From positions 496,001 through 560,000 of the forward strand of contig NZ_JAJJMM010000001.1 of NCBI RefSeq assembly GCF_020905295.1: DNA of 64,000 bases, written 5' to 3'. This document shows, in pieces, positions 35,887-44,650 of this stretch. How positions within the stretch are numbered: position 1 is the stretch's first letter; each line of letters opens with the position of its first letter. Source of the stretch: Flavobacterium piscisymbiosum (GTDB lineage Bacteria; Bacteroidota; Bacteroidia; Flavobacteriales; Flavobacteriaceae). A program made the translations under genes and the position numbers. The notes beneath the pieces are model-generated. The model searched no databases, was not told the DNA's origin, and worked only from the letters and a program-made list of their open reading frames with translations.

Positions 35887-38736
35887 ATGAAAACAGATGC
35901 TTTTGCTTTAAGACACATTGGCCCAAGAGAAACAGATCTTCAACACATGTTACAAACTATTGGGGTTGAATCGATCGAACAACTTGTTTACGAAACCCTT
36001 CCGGATGACATTCGTTTAAAAGCACCTTTGAAATTAGATCCTGCAATGACGGAGTACGAATTTGCAAATCACATTCAGGAATTAGGAAAGAAAAATAAAG
36101 TATTCAAATCTTATATTGGTTTGGGTTATCATCCAACTATCGTTCCGGCTCCAATTCAAAGAAATATCTTCGAAAATCCGGGATGGTATACCGCTTACAC
36201 ACCTTATCAGGCAGAAATTGCTCAAGGTCGTCTTGAAGCTATTTTAAATTTCCAGACTACAGTTATTGAACTTACAGGAATGGAAATTGCAAATGCTTCT
36301 TTATTAGACGAAGGAACTGCTGCTGCCGAAGCTATGGCATTGTTATTTGATGTTCGTACACGTGACCAAAAGAAAAACAATACAAACAAATTCTTCGTTT
36401 CTGAAGAAATTTTACCTCAAACTTTATCGATACTGCAAACACGTTCAACTCCTATCGGGATTGAATTAGTTGTTGGAAATCACGAAACATTTGATTTTTC
36501 AAATGAGTTTTTTGGAGCTATTTTACAATATCCGGGTAAATACGGTCAGGTAAACGATTATAGCGCTTTTGTTGCTAAAGCAAAAGAAAATGAAATCAAA
36601 GTAGCTTTTGCTGCCGATATTTTATCACTAGCTGCCTTAACTTCTCCGGGAGAAATGGGAGCTGCAGTAGTGGTTGGAACTACACAACGTTTTGGTGTAC
36701 CAATGGGTTATGGTGGTCCTCACGCTGCTTTTTTTGCAACTAAAGACGAATACAAACGATCTATGCCAGGTCGTATTATCGGAGTTTCTATCGATGTAAA
36801 CGGAAACCGCGCTTTACGTATGGCGTTAGGAACTCGTGAGCAGCACATTAAACGTGAAAAAGCGACTTCAAATATTTGTACCGCTCAGGTTTTATTAGCG
36901 GTTATGGCTGGAATGTACGCCGTTTACCACGGACCAAAAGGTTTACAATATATTGCTGGTAAAGTTCACGCATCGGCAGTTACTGCTGCTGAGGCTTTAA
37001 ATAAATTAGGCGTTTTTCAAACCAATACGGCTTACTTTGATACTATTTTAGTAAAAGTAGATGCTCAAAAAGTAAAAGCGATTGCTGAGAAAAATGAAGT
37101 TAACTTCTACTATGTTGATGCTGATACCATTTCGATCTCATTCAACGAAACAACTTCAGTTGCTGATATCAATCAAATCATATCGATTTTTGCTGAAGCT
37201 TTAGGAAAAGAAACTTTTACTGTTTCTGAATTAACTGCTGCAAGTCAATTACCGGCTTCTCTAGAAAGAACATCTTCTTTCTTAACACATGATGTATTCA
37301 ACAATCATCATTCAGAAAGTCAGATCATGCGTTACATCAAAAAATTAGAACGTAAAGATTTATCGTTGAATCATTCGATGATTTCATTGGGTTCTTGTAC
37401 AATGAAACTAAACGCCGCTTCAGAAATGTTGCCTCTATCAATGCCAAACTGGAACAGCATTCACCCATTTGCACCAGTAGAACAAGCAGAAGGTTACATC
37501 ACGATGCTTAAAAAACTAGAAGAGCAATTGAATGTAATTACCGGATTTGCCGGAACAACATTACAGCCAAACTCAGGAGCTCAGGGAGAATATGCAGGGT
37601 TAATGGCAATTCGCGCTTACCATTTGTCAAGAAACGAAAGTCACCGTAATGTATGTTTAATTCCTTCATCAGCACACGGAACAAATCCTGCTTCTGCAGC
37701 GATGGCCGGAATGAAAATCATAGTTACTAAAACTACTCCGGAAGGAAATATTGACGTAGAAGATTTAAGAGAAAAAGCGATTGAACACAAAGATGATTTG
37801 TCTTGTTTAATGGTAACGTACCCTTCTACTCACGGAGTTTTCGAATCTTCAATTATTGAAATCACAAAATTAATCCACGACAACGGCGGATTAGTATATA
37901 TGGATGGTGCAAACATGAACGCGCAAGTTGGATTAACAAATCCTGCTACAATTGGTGCTGACGTTTGTCACTTAAACTTACACAAAACATTCGCTATTCC
38001 TCACGGTGGCGGTGGACCTGGAGTTGGACCAATTTGTGTAAACGAAAAACTGGTTCCGTTTTTACCAACAAACCCAATCTTAAAAGTAGGTGGTGAACAA
38101 GCTATTACAGCGATTTCATCTGCACCTTACGGATCAGCTTTAGTATGTTTAATCTCTTACGGCTACATCACAATGATGGGTGCCGAAGGATTAAAAAGTG
38201 CTACAGAGCATGCTATTTTGAATGCTAACTATATGAAAGCACGTTTCGAAGGACACTACCCAATTCTTTATACAGGAGAATGTGGAAGAGCGGCTCACGA
38301 AATGATTTTAGATTGTCGTGCATTCAAAGAAAACGGAATAGAAGTGGGTGATATCGCGAAACGTTTGATGGATTACGGTTTCCACGCTCCTACGGTTTCT
38401 TTCCCTGTAGCAGGAACTTTAATGATCGAACCTACTGAATCTGAAGATTTAGCAGAGTTAGATCGTTTTTGTGATGCTCTTATTTCAATCAGAAAAGAGA
38501 TTGAGGTTGCAACTGCCGATGATAAAAACAATGTATTGAAAAATGCACCGCACACATTGGCAATGTTAACTACAGATAATTGGGCTTTCCCTTATACCAG
38601 AGAAAAAGCAGCTTATCCGTTAGAATACATCGCCGAAAATAAATTCTGGCCATCTGTTCGTCGTGTAGATGACGCATACGGAGACAGAAATTTAGTTTGC
38701 AGCTGTGCTCCTATCGAAGCTTACATGGAAAACTAA
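35887..38736 (+). CDS. gcvP: Glycine dehydrogenase (decarboxylating), P protein
   Basis: 949 residues, single-chain form (both halves fused). It decarboxylates glycine and loads the aminomethyl group on the H protein. Diagnostic: RHIGPRETDLQ at the start, the PLP Lys in LHKTFAIPHGGGGPG (Lys700), TSNICTAQ and the C-terminal TDNWAFPYTREKAAYP. The gene stands alone; gcvT and gcvH are not in the window. A terminator follows. Confidence 0.97.
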   Translation: MKTDAFALRHIGPRETDLQHMLQTIGVESIEQLVYETLPDDIRLKAPLKLDPAMTEYEFANHIQELGKKNKVFKSYIGLGYHPTIVPAPIQRNIFENPGWYTAYTPYQAEIAQGRLEAILNFQTTVIELTGMEIANASLLDEGTAAAEAMALLFDVRTRDQKKNNTNKFFVSEEILPQTLSILQTRSTPIGIELVVGNHETFDFSNEFFGAILQYPGKYGQVNDYSAFVAKAKENEIKVAFAADILSLAALTSPGEMGAAVVVGTTQRFGVPMGYGGPHAAFFATKDEYKRSMPGRIIGVSIDVNGNRALRMALGTREQHIKREKATSNICTAQVLLAVMAGMYAVYHGPKGLQYIAGKVHASAVTAAEALNKLGVFQTNTAYFDTILVKVDAQKVKAIAEKNEVNFYYVDADTISISFNETTSVADINQIISIFAEALGKETFTVSELTAASQLPASLERTSSFLTHDVFNNHHSESQIMRYIKKLERKDLSLNHSMISLGSCTMKLNAASEMLPLSMPNWNSIHPFAPVEQAEGYITMLKKLEEQLNVITGFAGTTLQPNSGAQGEYAGLMAIRAYHLSRNESHRNVCLIPSSAHGTNPASAAMAGMKIIVTKTTPEGNIDVEDLREKAIEHKDDLSCLMVTYPSTHGVFESSIIEITKLIHDNGGLVYMDGANMNAQVGLTNPATIGADVCHLNLHKTFAIPHGGGGPGVGPICVNEKLVPFLPTNPILKVGGEQAITAISSAPYGSALVCLISYGYITMMGAEGLKSATEHAILNANYMKARFEGHYPILYTGECGRAAHEMILDCRAFKENGIEVGDIAKRLMDYGFHAPTVSFPVAGTLMIEPTESEDLAELDRFCDALISIRKEIEVATADDKNNVLKNAPHTLAMLTTDNWAFPYTREKAAYPLEYIAENKFWPSVRRVDDAYGDRNLVCSCAPIEAYMEN

Positions 38737-38761
38737 GAAATAGTTTTCGAATTATATATTC

Positions 38762-38800
38762 AAACCCGACAGGTCTTTTAACTTGTCGGGTTTTCTTTTT
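38762..38800 (+). terminator. Terminator after gcvP
   Basis: Stem ACCCGACAGGT / ACTTGTCGGGT with a short loop, followed by TTTTCTTTTT. Confidence 0.85.
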
Positions 38801-38810
38801 GTTTTATTTT

Positions 38811-38887
38811 GTTTCAGGTTTCAAGTCCCCGCATAACGTGAAACTTGAAACTTGAAACAAATCTAAAATCAGAAATCTATAATCTAA
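38811..38887. repeat. Eleven in-phase heptamers, forming a 16-bp hairpin
   Basis: In one phase from 38811: GTTTCAG, GTTTCAA, GTCCCCG, CATAACG, TGAAACT, TGAAACT, TGAAACA, AATCTAA, AATCAGA, AATCTAT, AATCTAA. The first two units and 38843-38858 (ACTTGAAACTTGAAAC) pair over 16 bp with one mismatch. This is the clearest long heptad tract in the window. Confidence 0.85.
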
Positions 38888-38891
38888 AATA

Positions 38892-39016
38892 GTACTTGGG
38901 CGTGCCAGTATTTAAAAAAGGGCCAAATCAACTTTGCGCTTATGAGGCCTTTTCTTAAATACTGTCGGGCTATCCGGTCCGCGGCGGCGGATTCCTCCTA
39001 TCCCTCACGCGAGCAA
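38892..39016. repeat. Composite repeat with flanks CTTGGGCGTGCC and TCGGGCTATCCG
   Basis: Between two GC-rich flanks (38895-38906 and 38964-38976) is a hairpin with arms CAGTATTTAAAAAAGGGCC and GGCCTTTTCTTAAATACTG (38906-38924, 38946-38964; two mismatches). A GC-rich tail follows, ending CCTATCCCTCACGC near 39010. From memory such GGGCGTGCC / CGGGCTATCCG elements recur in Flavobacteriaceae genomes; I cannot check this here. Confidence 0.7.
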
Positions 39017-39038
39017 CTACAAATTAAATTTCCGTAAC

Positions 39039-39146
39039 ATATTGTCAATTTCGACGAAGGAGAAATCTTCGTACGTACTCCGCAACGAAAGCCTAATCTT
39101 TGTCGAGCTTCTCGCGGAGATTTCTCCTTCGTCGAAATGACAATAT
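39039..39146. repeat. Near-perfect 29-bp inverted repeat
   Basis: Left arm 39039-39068 and right arm 39118-39146 are reverse complements except for one extra A on the left. Both contain TCGACGAAGGAGAAATCT or its complement; the interior is 49 nt. The element could form a long cruciform. The rest of the 38737-39533 gap is A+T-rich with no gene recognised. Confidence 0.85.
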
Positions 39147-39533
39147 TGTGTTTAAGCTTTGCGAGATTAATTTTATCTTAAAAAAGCTTAACTTGATGAC
39201 ATTGCCTCTATCCTCATTCAAAAACCACATGAACGGCTACAAAACTTCAAAATAAATCATAAGGCTTTCTATTTTTTAACACTTTTTGAAACTTCGGTTT
39301 TATTTGTAACAAAACACAAAAAAACTTTACATTTTTTCTAAAAAAAAATAAACCTGAAAACAAATCTCAATCGTTTGAAATCTCGATAAAACTTAAAATT
39401 CGTTAGAAAATTAACAATAAATCCCACAAATAATTATTATTTCATAATTATATGCATGCATAGTATTTTTTATGATAGTTATCATGAAATTATTTATACT
39501 TTAGCAATAAATTTATCGGATAATTACTGAATA

Positions 39534-40592
39534 ATGAAAATAAAAATAATAGGCATCGGAAGCTATATTCCAAATAAAGAAGTAAGCAATACTGACTTTG
39601 GTGATCACGTATTTCTAAACGAAGACGGAACTCCTTTTGCTTACCCTAACGAAGTTGTAATTAAAAAATTTAAAGGTATTACCGGGATCGAAAACCGTCG
39701 TTATGCCGAAGATCAACATACCTCATCTGATTTAGCCTTTTTTGCTGCCGAAAGAGCACTTGAAAATGCTAAAATCGATCGTGAAACATTAGATTATATC
39801 ATATTTGCACATAATTTTGGAGATGTAAAGTCCGGAACAAATCAATCTGATATTTTACCAAGTTTAGCAACTCGCGTAAAAAACAAACTGGATATCAAAA
39901 ACCCTAAATGTGTCGCTTACGATATTCTTTTTGGATGTCCGGGCTGGATCGAAGGAGTTTTGCAAGCCAATGCTTTCATCAAATCAGGCATGGCAAAGCG
40001 TGTTCTGGTAATTGGTGCCGAAACATTATCAAGAGTTGTAGACGATCACGATCGTGATTCTATGATTTATTCTGATGGTGCAGGTGCTTCAATTTTAGAA
40101 GCTTCTGATGACGAAACAGGTTTACTATCTTACGAAAGTGCCACTTTTGCCAATGATGAAGCCAACTTTTTATACTTCGGAAAATCATACAACCCAGATT
40201 TAGATCCGGATATTAAATATATCAAAATGTACGGTCGTAAGATTTACGAATTTGCATTAAGCCAGGTTCCTTGTGCCATGAAAAGCTGTTTAGACAAAAG
40301 CGGAATCGGTATTGATGAAGTAAAAAAGATTCTAATTCATCAGGCCAACGAAAAAATGGATGAAGCAATTATTGCACGTTTCTACAAACTATACGATAAA
40401 ACTGCACCTAAAGATATTATGCCAATGAGTATTCATGATTTAGGAAACAGCAGCGTTGCAACTGTACCAACTTTATTTGACTTATTGATTCAGGGAAAAT
40501 TAGAAAATCACGAAATCAACAAAGGCGACGTTGTTATTTTTGCTTCAGTTGGAGCAGGAATGAATGTTAATGCATTTGTTTACCGATATTAA
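39534..40592 (+). CDS. 3-oxoacyl-ACP synthase III-like enzyme
   Basis: 352 residues, thiolase fold of the FabH/KASIII type. The catalytic triad is visible: Cys135 in LFGCPGW, His269 in LIHQANEKM and Asn305 in LGNSSVATVP. Typical FabH has about 320 residues and starts condensation of acetyl-CoA with malonyl-ACP; this longer protein with its acidic insert (HVFLNEDGTPFAYPNE) near the N-terminus is a divergent member that may use another acyl starter. It is not next to other fatty acid genes. Confidence 0.88.
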   Translation: MKIKIIGIGSYIPNKEVSNTDFGDHVFLNEDGTPFAYPNEVVIKKFKGITGIENRRYAEDQHTSSDLAFFAAERALENAKIDRETLDYIIFAHNFGDVKSGTNQSDILPSLATRVKNKLDIKNPKCVAYDILFGCPGWIEGVLQANAFIKSGMAKRVLVIGAETLSRVVDDHDRDSMIYSDGAGASILEASDDETGLLSYESATFANDEANFLYFGKSYNPDLDPDIKYIKMYGRKIYEFALSQVPCAMKSCLDKSGIGIDEVKKILIHQANEKMDEAIIARFYKLYDKTAPKDIMPMSIHDLGNSSVATVPTLFDLLIQGKLENHEINKGDVVIFASVGAGMNVNAFVYRY

Positions 40593-40595
40593 ATT

Positions 40596-40660
40596 AGTTT
40601 ACAGTCGCAGTCACAGTTTTCAGCTTCTGAATACTGTGACTGTAAACTGAGACTGAAAAC
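40596..40660. repeat. Short-period CAG/CTG repeat tract forming a hairpin
   Basis: AGTTTACAGTCGCAGTCACAG with 6-7 nt spacing between CAG words, then its approximate complement (ACTGTGACTGTAAACT). A related tract, TTTTCAGTCGCAGTTTTCAG, follows purE at 13507. Belongs to the same general class as the heptad tracts. Confidence 0.6.
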
Positions 40661-40662
40661 TT

Positions 40663-40695
40663 AAAAAAGTTCGCATCTTAAAATGCGGACTTTTT
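40663..40695 (+). terminator. Terminator after the KASIII-like gene
   Basis: Stem AGTTCGCAT / ATGCGGACT (one G-T pair), 6-nt loop, then TTTTT, preceded by an A run. Confidence 0.8.
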
Positions 40696-40697
40696 AG

Positions 40698-40705
40698 TAT
40701 ATTTG
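40698..40705 (+). promoter_or_regulatory. Probable -7 element before the methyltransferase gene
   Basis: TATATTTG matches the TAnnTTTG consensus, 53 nt before the ATG; the -33 position lacks a TTG. Confidence 0.5.
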
Positions 40706-40758
40706 CGACCTAATTATAAAATCAAGAACGAGAGATTGTTTCGTTCCTCGCAACGACT

Positions 40759-41286
40759 ATGTACGAAAAAACGTTTCCGAATAAAAGATTCAAACTTACT
40801 TTAGAGTTTTTACAAAAACACGTTAAGACATCAGAAACCATTTTTGATTTTGGTGTACCCAATCCATTTTCTAAAATAATGGAAGAAAATGGTTATACCG
40901 TAAAAAACACCAAAGGCGAAGATTTAGACAACGATCAAACGGCTTTGCAAACCGAAGAATATACTGTTTTTACTGCATTCGAAATTTTTGAACATTTGCT
41001 AAATCCGTACACGATTCTTGAAAATGTGAAATGTGACAAATTGTTAATTTCAATTCCGTTACGTTTATGGTTTTCTCCGGCATATCGTTCTAAAACAGAT
41101 ATGTGGGACAGACATTACCATGAATTTGAAGATTGGCAATTAGACTGGCTTTTAGAAAAAACAGGCTGGAAAATAACCGATCGCCAAAAATTTACACATC
41201 CGGTAAAAAAGTTTGGTTTCAGACCATTATTAAGATATTTCACTCCCAGATATTATATTGTTGTGGCAGAGAAAATAAAAGCCTAA
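40759..41286 (+). CDS. Class I SAM-dependent methyltransferase-like protein
   Basis: 175 residues. The nucleotide-binding loop is TIFDFGVPNPFSKIMEENG and a later segment is FTAFEIFEHLLNPYTILENV, as in the short methyltransferases related to MetW or UbiG. Motif I is degenerate (DFGVPN instead of DxGxGxG), so binding of SAM is likely but not certain. The next gene encodes a glycosyltransferase, so both may act on a surface glycan or lipid. Confidence 0.75.
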   Translation: MYEKTFPNKRFKLTLEFLQKHVKTSETIFDFGVPNPFSKIMEENGYTVKNTKGEDLDNDQTALQTEEYTVFTAFEIFEHLLNPYTILENVKCDKLLISIPLRLWFSPAYRSKTDMWDRHYHEFEDWQLDWLLEKTGWKITDRQKFTHPVKKFGFRPLLRYFTPRYYIVVAEKIKA

Positions 41287-41290
41287 CGGC

Positions 41291-41414
41291 AAATTCCAAA
41301 AAATAAATTCCAAATTCCAATTTAAACCGTATCGGTAAAAGTTGGAATTTGGAATTTAAAAAAGATTGGATTTTACTTTTAAGTGTTGGAATTTGGAATT
41401 TAAAAAATTGGAAT
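41291..41414. repeat. Heptad tract (AAATTCC / TTGGAAT) with three matching arms
   Basis: AAATTCCAAATTCCAA at 41305-41320 is the exact reverse complement of TTGGAATTTGGAATTT at 41342-41357 and again at 41386-41401. The left arm can therefore pair with either right arm. The spacing of AAATTCC units (41291, 41305, 41312) keeps a 7-nt phase. The tract ends 5 nt before the glycosyltransferase start. Confidence 0.85.
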
Positions 41415-41419
41415 TTAAA

Positions 41420-42268
41420 ATGAAGTATTATATCGTTATTCCCGCGCACAACGAACAAGATCTTATTGGCCTGACTTTGCAATCTTTGCTATCGCAAACC
41501 GTTTTGCCTTCAAAAATTGTGGTTGTAAATGACAATTCTACAGATAAAACAGAAGAAGTTGTTTTGAGTTTTGCCAAGGACAATCCGTATATTTCTGTTG
41601 TAAACAAAACTTCAGATGCTATTCATATGCCCGGAAGTAAAGTGATTCAGGCTTTTCAGAAAGGTTATGAAACACTTGATTCTGATTATGATATTATTGT
41701 AAAAATAGACGGCGATTTAATTTTTCCTCCAAATTATTTTGAAACTATCATTCGTCACTTTCAATCTGATCCAAAAATTGGAATGGTCGGTGGATTTTGT
41801 TACATCGAAAAAAATGGAGATTGGATCTTAGAAAACCTAACCGACAAAGATCATATTCGTGGCGCACTGAAAGCATATCGCGCAGCAGCTTACCAGCAAA
41901 TTGGAGGATTAAAACCTGCAATGGGCTGGGATACGGTAGACGAATTGCTTTGTAAATACTATGATTGGAAAATAGTTACCGATGAATCTTTACACGTAAA
42001 GCACCTTAAACCAACTGGTGCAAATTACAACAAAACAGCTCGTTATAAACAAGGCGAAGCTTTTTATACTTTAGGATATGGTTTTTGGATTACCGCAATT
42101 GCATCGGCAAAATTGGCGATGATGAAGAAAAAACCATTTTTATTTTTAGACTATATAAGAGGGTTCTGGAAAGCAAAAAAAGCCAAAACACCATTATTAG
42201 TTACACCAGAACAAGCTAAATTTATAAGAAATTATCGTTTTCAAAAAATGAAACAAAAGTTAATCTAA
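41420..42268 (+). CDS. Family 2 glycosyltransferase
   Basis: 282 residues from the ATG at 41420; an upstream ATG at 41366 would place the start inside the repeat tract. The GT-A fold is clear: YIVIPAHNEQDLIGLTLQSL, VVVNDNSTDKTEEV, VKIDGDLIFPPNYF (DxD-type site) and GMVGGFCYIEKNGDW. It transfers a sugar from a nucleotide donor; acceptor unknown. Paired with the preceding methyltransferase-like gene. Confidence 0.88.
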   Translation: MKYYIVIPAHNEQDLIGLTLQSLLSQTVLPSKIVVVNDNSTDKTEEVVLSFAKDNPYISVVNKTSDAIHMPGSKVIQAFQKGYETLDSDYDIIVKIDGDLIFPPNYFETIIRHFQSDPKIGMVGGFCYIEKNGDWILENLTDKDHIRGALKAYRAAAYQQIGGLKPAMGWDTVDELLCKYYDWKIVTDESLHVKHLKPTGANYNKTARYKQGEAFYTLGYGFWITAIASAKLAMMKKKPFLFLDYIRGFWKAKKAKTPLLVTPEQAKFIRNYRFQKMKQKLI

Positions 42269-42292
42269 CTCGGAAAACAACCGAAAATGCTT

Positions 42293-42320
42293 AACTCATG
42301 ACCCAAAACTCATAACTTCT
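42293..42320. repeat. Heptad tract with ACTCATAACT words
   Basis: In phase: AACTCAT (42293), GACCCAA (42300), AACTCAT (42307), AACTTCT (42314). Its words are like those bracketing the four-helix-bundle gene at 44637-45002. Confidence 0.65.
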
Positions 42321-42348
42321 TTTTACCTTAGCCAATATTTCAAAAATT

Positions 42349-43095
42349 ATGATGCTAATTCGTTATATATCTCAACTAGGAAGATATTTTTTAATGCTGA
42401 AAGAAATTTTTAACAAACAGACAAAATGGTCTGTGATGAAAAAATTGATTTTTAAAGAAATCGACGATTTAATAATCGACTCTCTTGGTATTGTTTGTTT
42501 TATCTCTTTTTTTATTGGAGGAGTTGTTGCTATTCAAACTGCGTTAAACTTAACTAATCCATTAATTCCAAAATATTTAATTGGTTTTGCCACACGTCAA
42601 TCTGTTATATTGGAGTTTGCTCCTACTTTTATTTCGGTAATTATGGCCGGAAAAATGGGATCTTACATTACTTCCAGTATTGGTACAATGCGTGTTACAG
42701 AACAAATTGATGCTCTTGAAGTTATGGGAGTTAATTCATTAAACTACTTAGTTTTCCCAAAAATAGTAGCTTTATTAATGTACCCTTTTGTAATCGGGAT
42801 TAGTATGTTTCTGGGTATTTTTGGTGGATGGCTGGCTTGTGCTTATGGCGGATTTTCGACTAGTGAAGATTTTATTCAGGGTGCCCAAATGGAATTTATT
42901 CCTTTTCATATCACTTATGCCTTTATTAAAACTTTAATATTCGCAATGTTATTGGCTACAATTCCATCTTTTCACGGATATTACATGAAAGGTGGCGCAC
43001 TAGAAGTTGGTAAAGCAAGTACGGTTTCATTTGTATGGACATCTGTTTGTATCATTCTTTTTAATTATATATTAACTCAATTATTATTAGGATAA
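42349..43095 (+). CDS. MlaE-type ABC transporter permease
   Basis: 248 residues with five or six membrane helices. It carries the MlaE family features: IGGVVAIQTALNLTNPLIPKY, TRQSVILEFAPTFISVIMAG, MGSYITSSIGTMRVTEQIDA and LEVMGVNSLNYLVFPK. MlaE permeases move lipids between the outer and inner membrane. It overlaps the ATPase gene by 1 nt, so the two are coupled. No MCE-domain partner is in the window. Confidence 0.92.
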   Translation: MMLIRYISQLGRYFLMLKEIFNKQTKWSVMKKLIFKEIDDLIIDSLGIVCFISFFIGGVVAIQTALNLTNPLIPKYLIGFATRQSVILEFAPTFISVIMAGKMGSYITSSIGTMRVTEQIDALEVMGVNSLNYLVFPKIVALLMYPFVIGISMFLGIFGGWLACAYGGFSTSEDFIQGAQMEFIPFHITYAFIKTLIFAMLLATIPSFHGYYMKGGALEVGKASTVSFVWTSVCIILFNYILTQLLLG

Positions 43096-43856
43096 TGATA
43101 GAAGTAAAAAATTTAGAAAAATCATTTGGCGACAGTAAAGTTTTAAAAGGAATTTCAACTGTTTTTGAAACTGGGAAAACCAACTTAATTATTGGCCAAA
43201 GTGGATCCGGGAAAACTGTTTTATTAAAAAGTCTACTAGGAATTCACACTCCGGATTCCGGAACAATTGAGTTTGACGGAAGAGTTTATTCTGAATTAAA
43301 CCCGGACGAAAAACGAGAATTAAGAACTGAAATTGGAATGGTTTTTCAGGGAAGCGCTTTATTTGACTCAATGACTGTTGAAGAAAATGTTGCTTTCCCT
43401 CTAAAAATGTTTACCAACGATAATAAAGCTAAAATTCAGGAGCGTGTTGATTTTGTGCTAGAAAGAGTAAATCTTGTTGACGCGCATAAAAAATTACCTT
43501 CTGAAATTTCCGGAGGTATGCAAAAACGTGTGGCGATTGCCCGTGCGATTGTAAACAATCCGAAATATTTGTTTTGTGATGAACCTAACTCAGGTTTAGA
43601 TCCAAACACCTCCACTTTGATCGATAATTTGATTAAAGAAATTACCGAAGAATACAATATCACAACCGTAATCAATACGCACGATATGAACTCGGTGATG
43701 GAAATTGGAGAAAATATTGTTTTCCTGAAAAAAGGAGTAAAAGCCTGGCAGGGAACCAAAGAAGAAATCTTTAGAACAGACAACAAAGATATTGTGAAGT
43801 TTGTTTACTCTTCGAACCTGTTTAAAAAAGTGAGAGAAGCATATTTGAAAGGTTAG
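43095..43856 (+). CDS. MlaF-type ABC transporter ATPase
   Basis: 253 residues. Walker A is GQSGSGKT (residues 34-41), the signature is EISGGMQKRVAIARA, the usual GGMQKR form of the Mla/Mkl family, and Walker B is YLFCDEPNSGLDP, with a switch His in VINTHDMN. It pairs with the permease gene that ends on its first base. Two members of a lipid transport system are therefore next to each other. Confidence 0.92.
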   Translation: MIEVKNLEKSFGDSKVLKGISTVFETGKTNLIIGQSGSGKTVLLKSLLGIHTPDSGTIEFDGRVYSELNPDEKRELRTEIGMVFQGSALFDSMTVEENVAFPLKMFTNDNKAKIQERVDFVLERVNLVDAHKKLPSEISGGMQKRVAIARAIVNNPKYLFCDEPNSGLDPNTSTLIDNLIKEITEEYNITTVINTHDMNSVMEIGENIVFLKKGVKAWQGTKEEIFRTDNKDIVKFVYSSNLFKKVREAYLKG

Positions 43857-43886
43857 CACCTTTTTTAAATTCGAATCATAAAAAAG

Positions 43887-43996
43887 AAATTCCAATAAAA
43901 AAAATTCCAAATTCCAACTGCGTATCAGTATTGGAATTTGGAATTTCTTTATTGAATTTTCGTGCGGAATTGGAATTTATCCCGAGGCTTCGGGAT
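43887..43996. repeat. Heptad tract and hairpins between convergent genes
   Basis: AAATTCCAAATTCCAA (43902-43917) pairs perfectly with TTGGAATTTGGAATTT (43931-43946). A second hairpin, ATCCCGA-GGCT-TCGGGAT (43979-43996), follows. Both may serve as terminators; the first has the same words as 41305-41357. Confidence 0.8.
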
Positions 43997-44007
43997 TGGA
44001 ATTTAAT

Positions 44008-44610
44008 TTAATTCGAATTTATCAACTCTACCTCAGCATTTGGATTAAACAAATACGTTCTTCCTGAACTTATCTCAATACATTCAAAACGTTTGGTTCT
44101 AACCGCTAACTTCTTGAATATTTTACCATTTTTAATTCTGAACACACTTCCGTACGGAATCTCAAAAACGTAATTTTTATCGTTTTGCGCATCGTATTGC
44201 TTTAAAGCCAGAGACAAAGTAGTATCGGTATCACTACTCGCAGATGGGTTCTTAAAATGCCTCGCTAATAAAGGCAATAATTGCCCCGGGAAAATCTCCG
44301 GACGAATAAACGGAATCATCATACGCTGAAAGGTAAGCTTCCATTCATTTCCATGTGGCTTTATATTTCTTCCAAACCTTTCAAATGCCACCAAATGCGA
44401 AATCTCATGAATCAGCGTAATCAAAAAACGATATTTATTTAAACTGGCATTTACCGTAATTTCATGTTTACCACTTGGTCCTCTCCTATAATCTCCATGA
44501 CGCGTTTGGCGTTCATTTACGATTTTAAGATGCACCTGATTGGCAACAATCAAATCAAAGACAGGCTTTACAGCATGTTCCGGGATATATCTGGCTAATG
44601 TTTCGATCAC
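44008..44610 (-). CDS. SprT-like zinc metalloprotein
   Basis: 200 residues. The zinc site is ITLIHEISHLVAFERFG (His68, Glu69, His72), with a later HGNEW that fits the SprT domain. The C-terminal part (VFRIKNGKIFKKL and RTKRFECIE) is probably a small beta domain in place of a zinc ribbon. Activity is unknown; some SprT proteins are DNA-repair peptidases. It follows the four-helix-bundle gene on the minus strand. Confidence 0.85.
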   Translation of the reverse strand: MIETLARYIPEHAVKPVFDLIVANQVHLKIVNERQTRHGDYRRGPSGKHEITVNASLNKYRFLITLIHEISHLVAFERFGRNIKPHGNEWKLTFQRMMIPFIRPEIFPGQLLPLLARHFKNPSASSDTDTTLSLALKQYDAQNDKNYVFEIPYGSVFRIKNGKIFKKLAVRTKRFECIEISSGRTYLFNPNAEVELINSN

Positions 44611-44615
44611 AATAA

Positions 44616-44650
44616 TTATGAGTTTTGAAGTATGAGTTATGAGTTTTGAA
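44616..44650. repeat. Heptad tract at the 3' side of the four-helix-bundle gene
   Basis: In phase: TTATGAG, TTTTGAA, GTATGAG, TTATGAG, TTTTGAA. The last two units run into the end of the gene, so its final residues LIQNS and stop are encoded by the tract. TTATGAG is the exact complement of CTCATAA at the other side of the gene (44998). Confidence 0.85.

Noticed and set aside
38811..38887. CRISPR array from the short direct repeats
   Set aside because: Units are 7 nt without spacers of constant length, and no cas genes are in the window.
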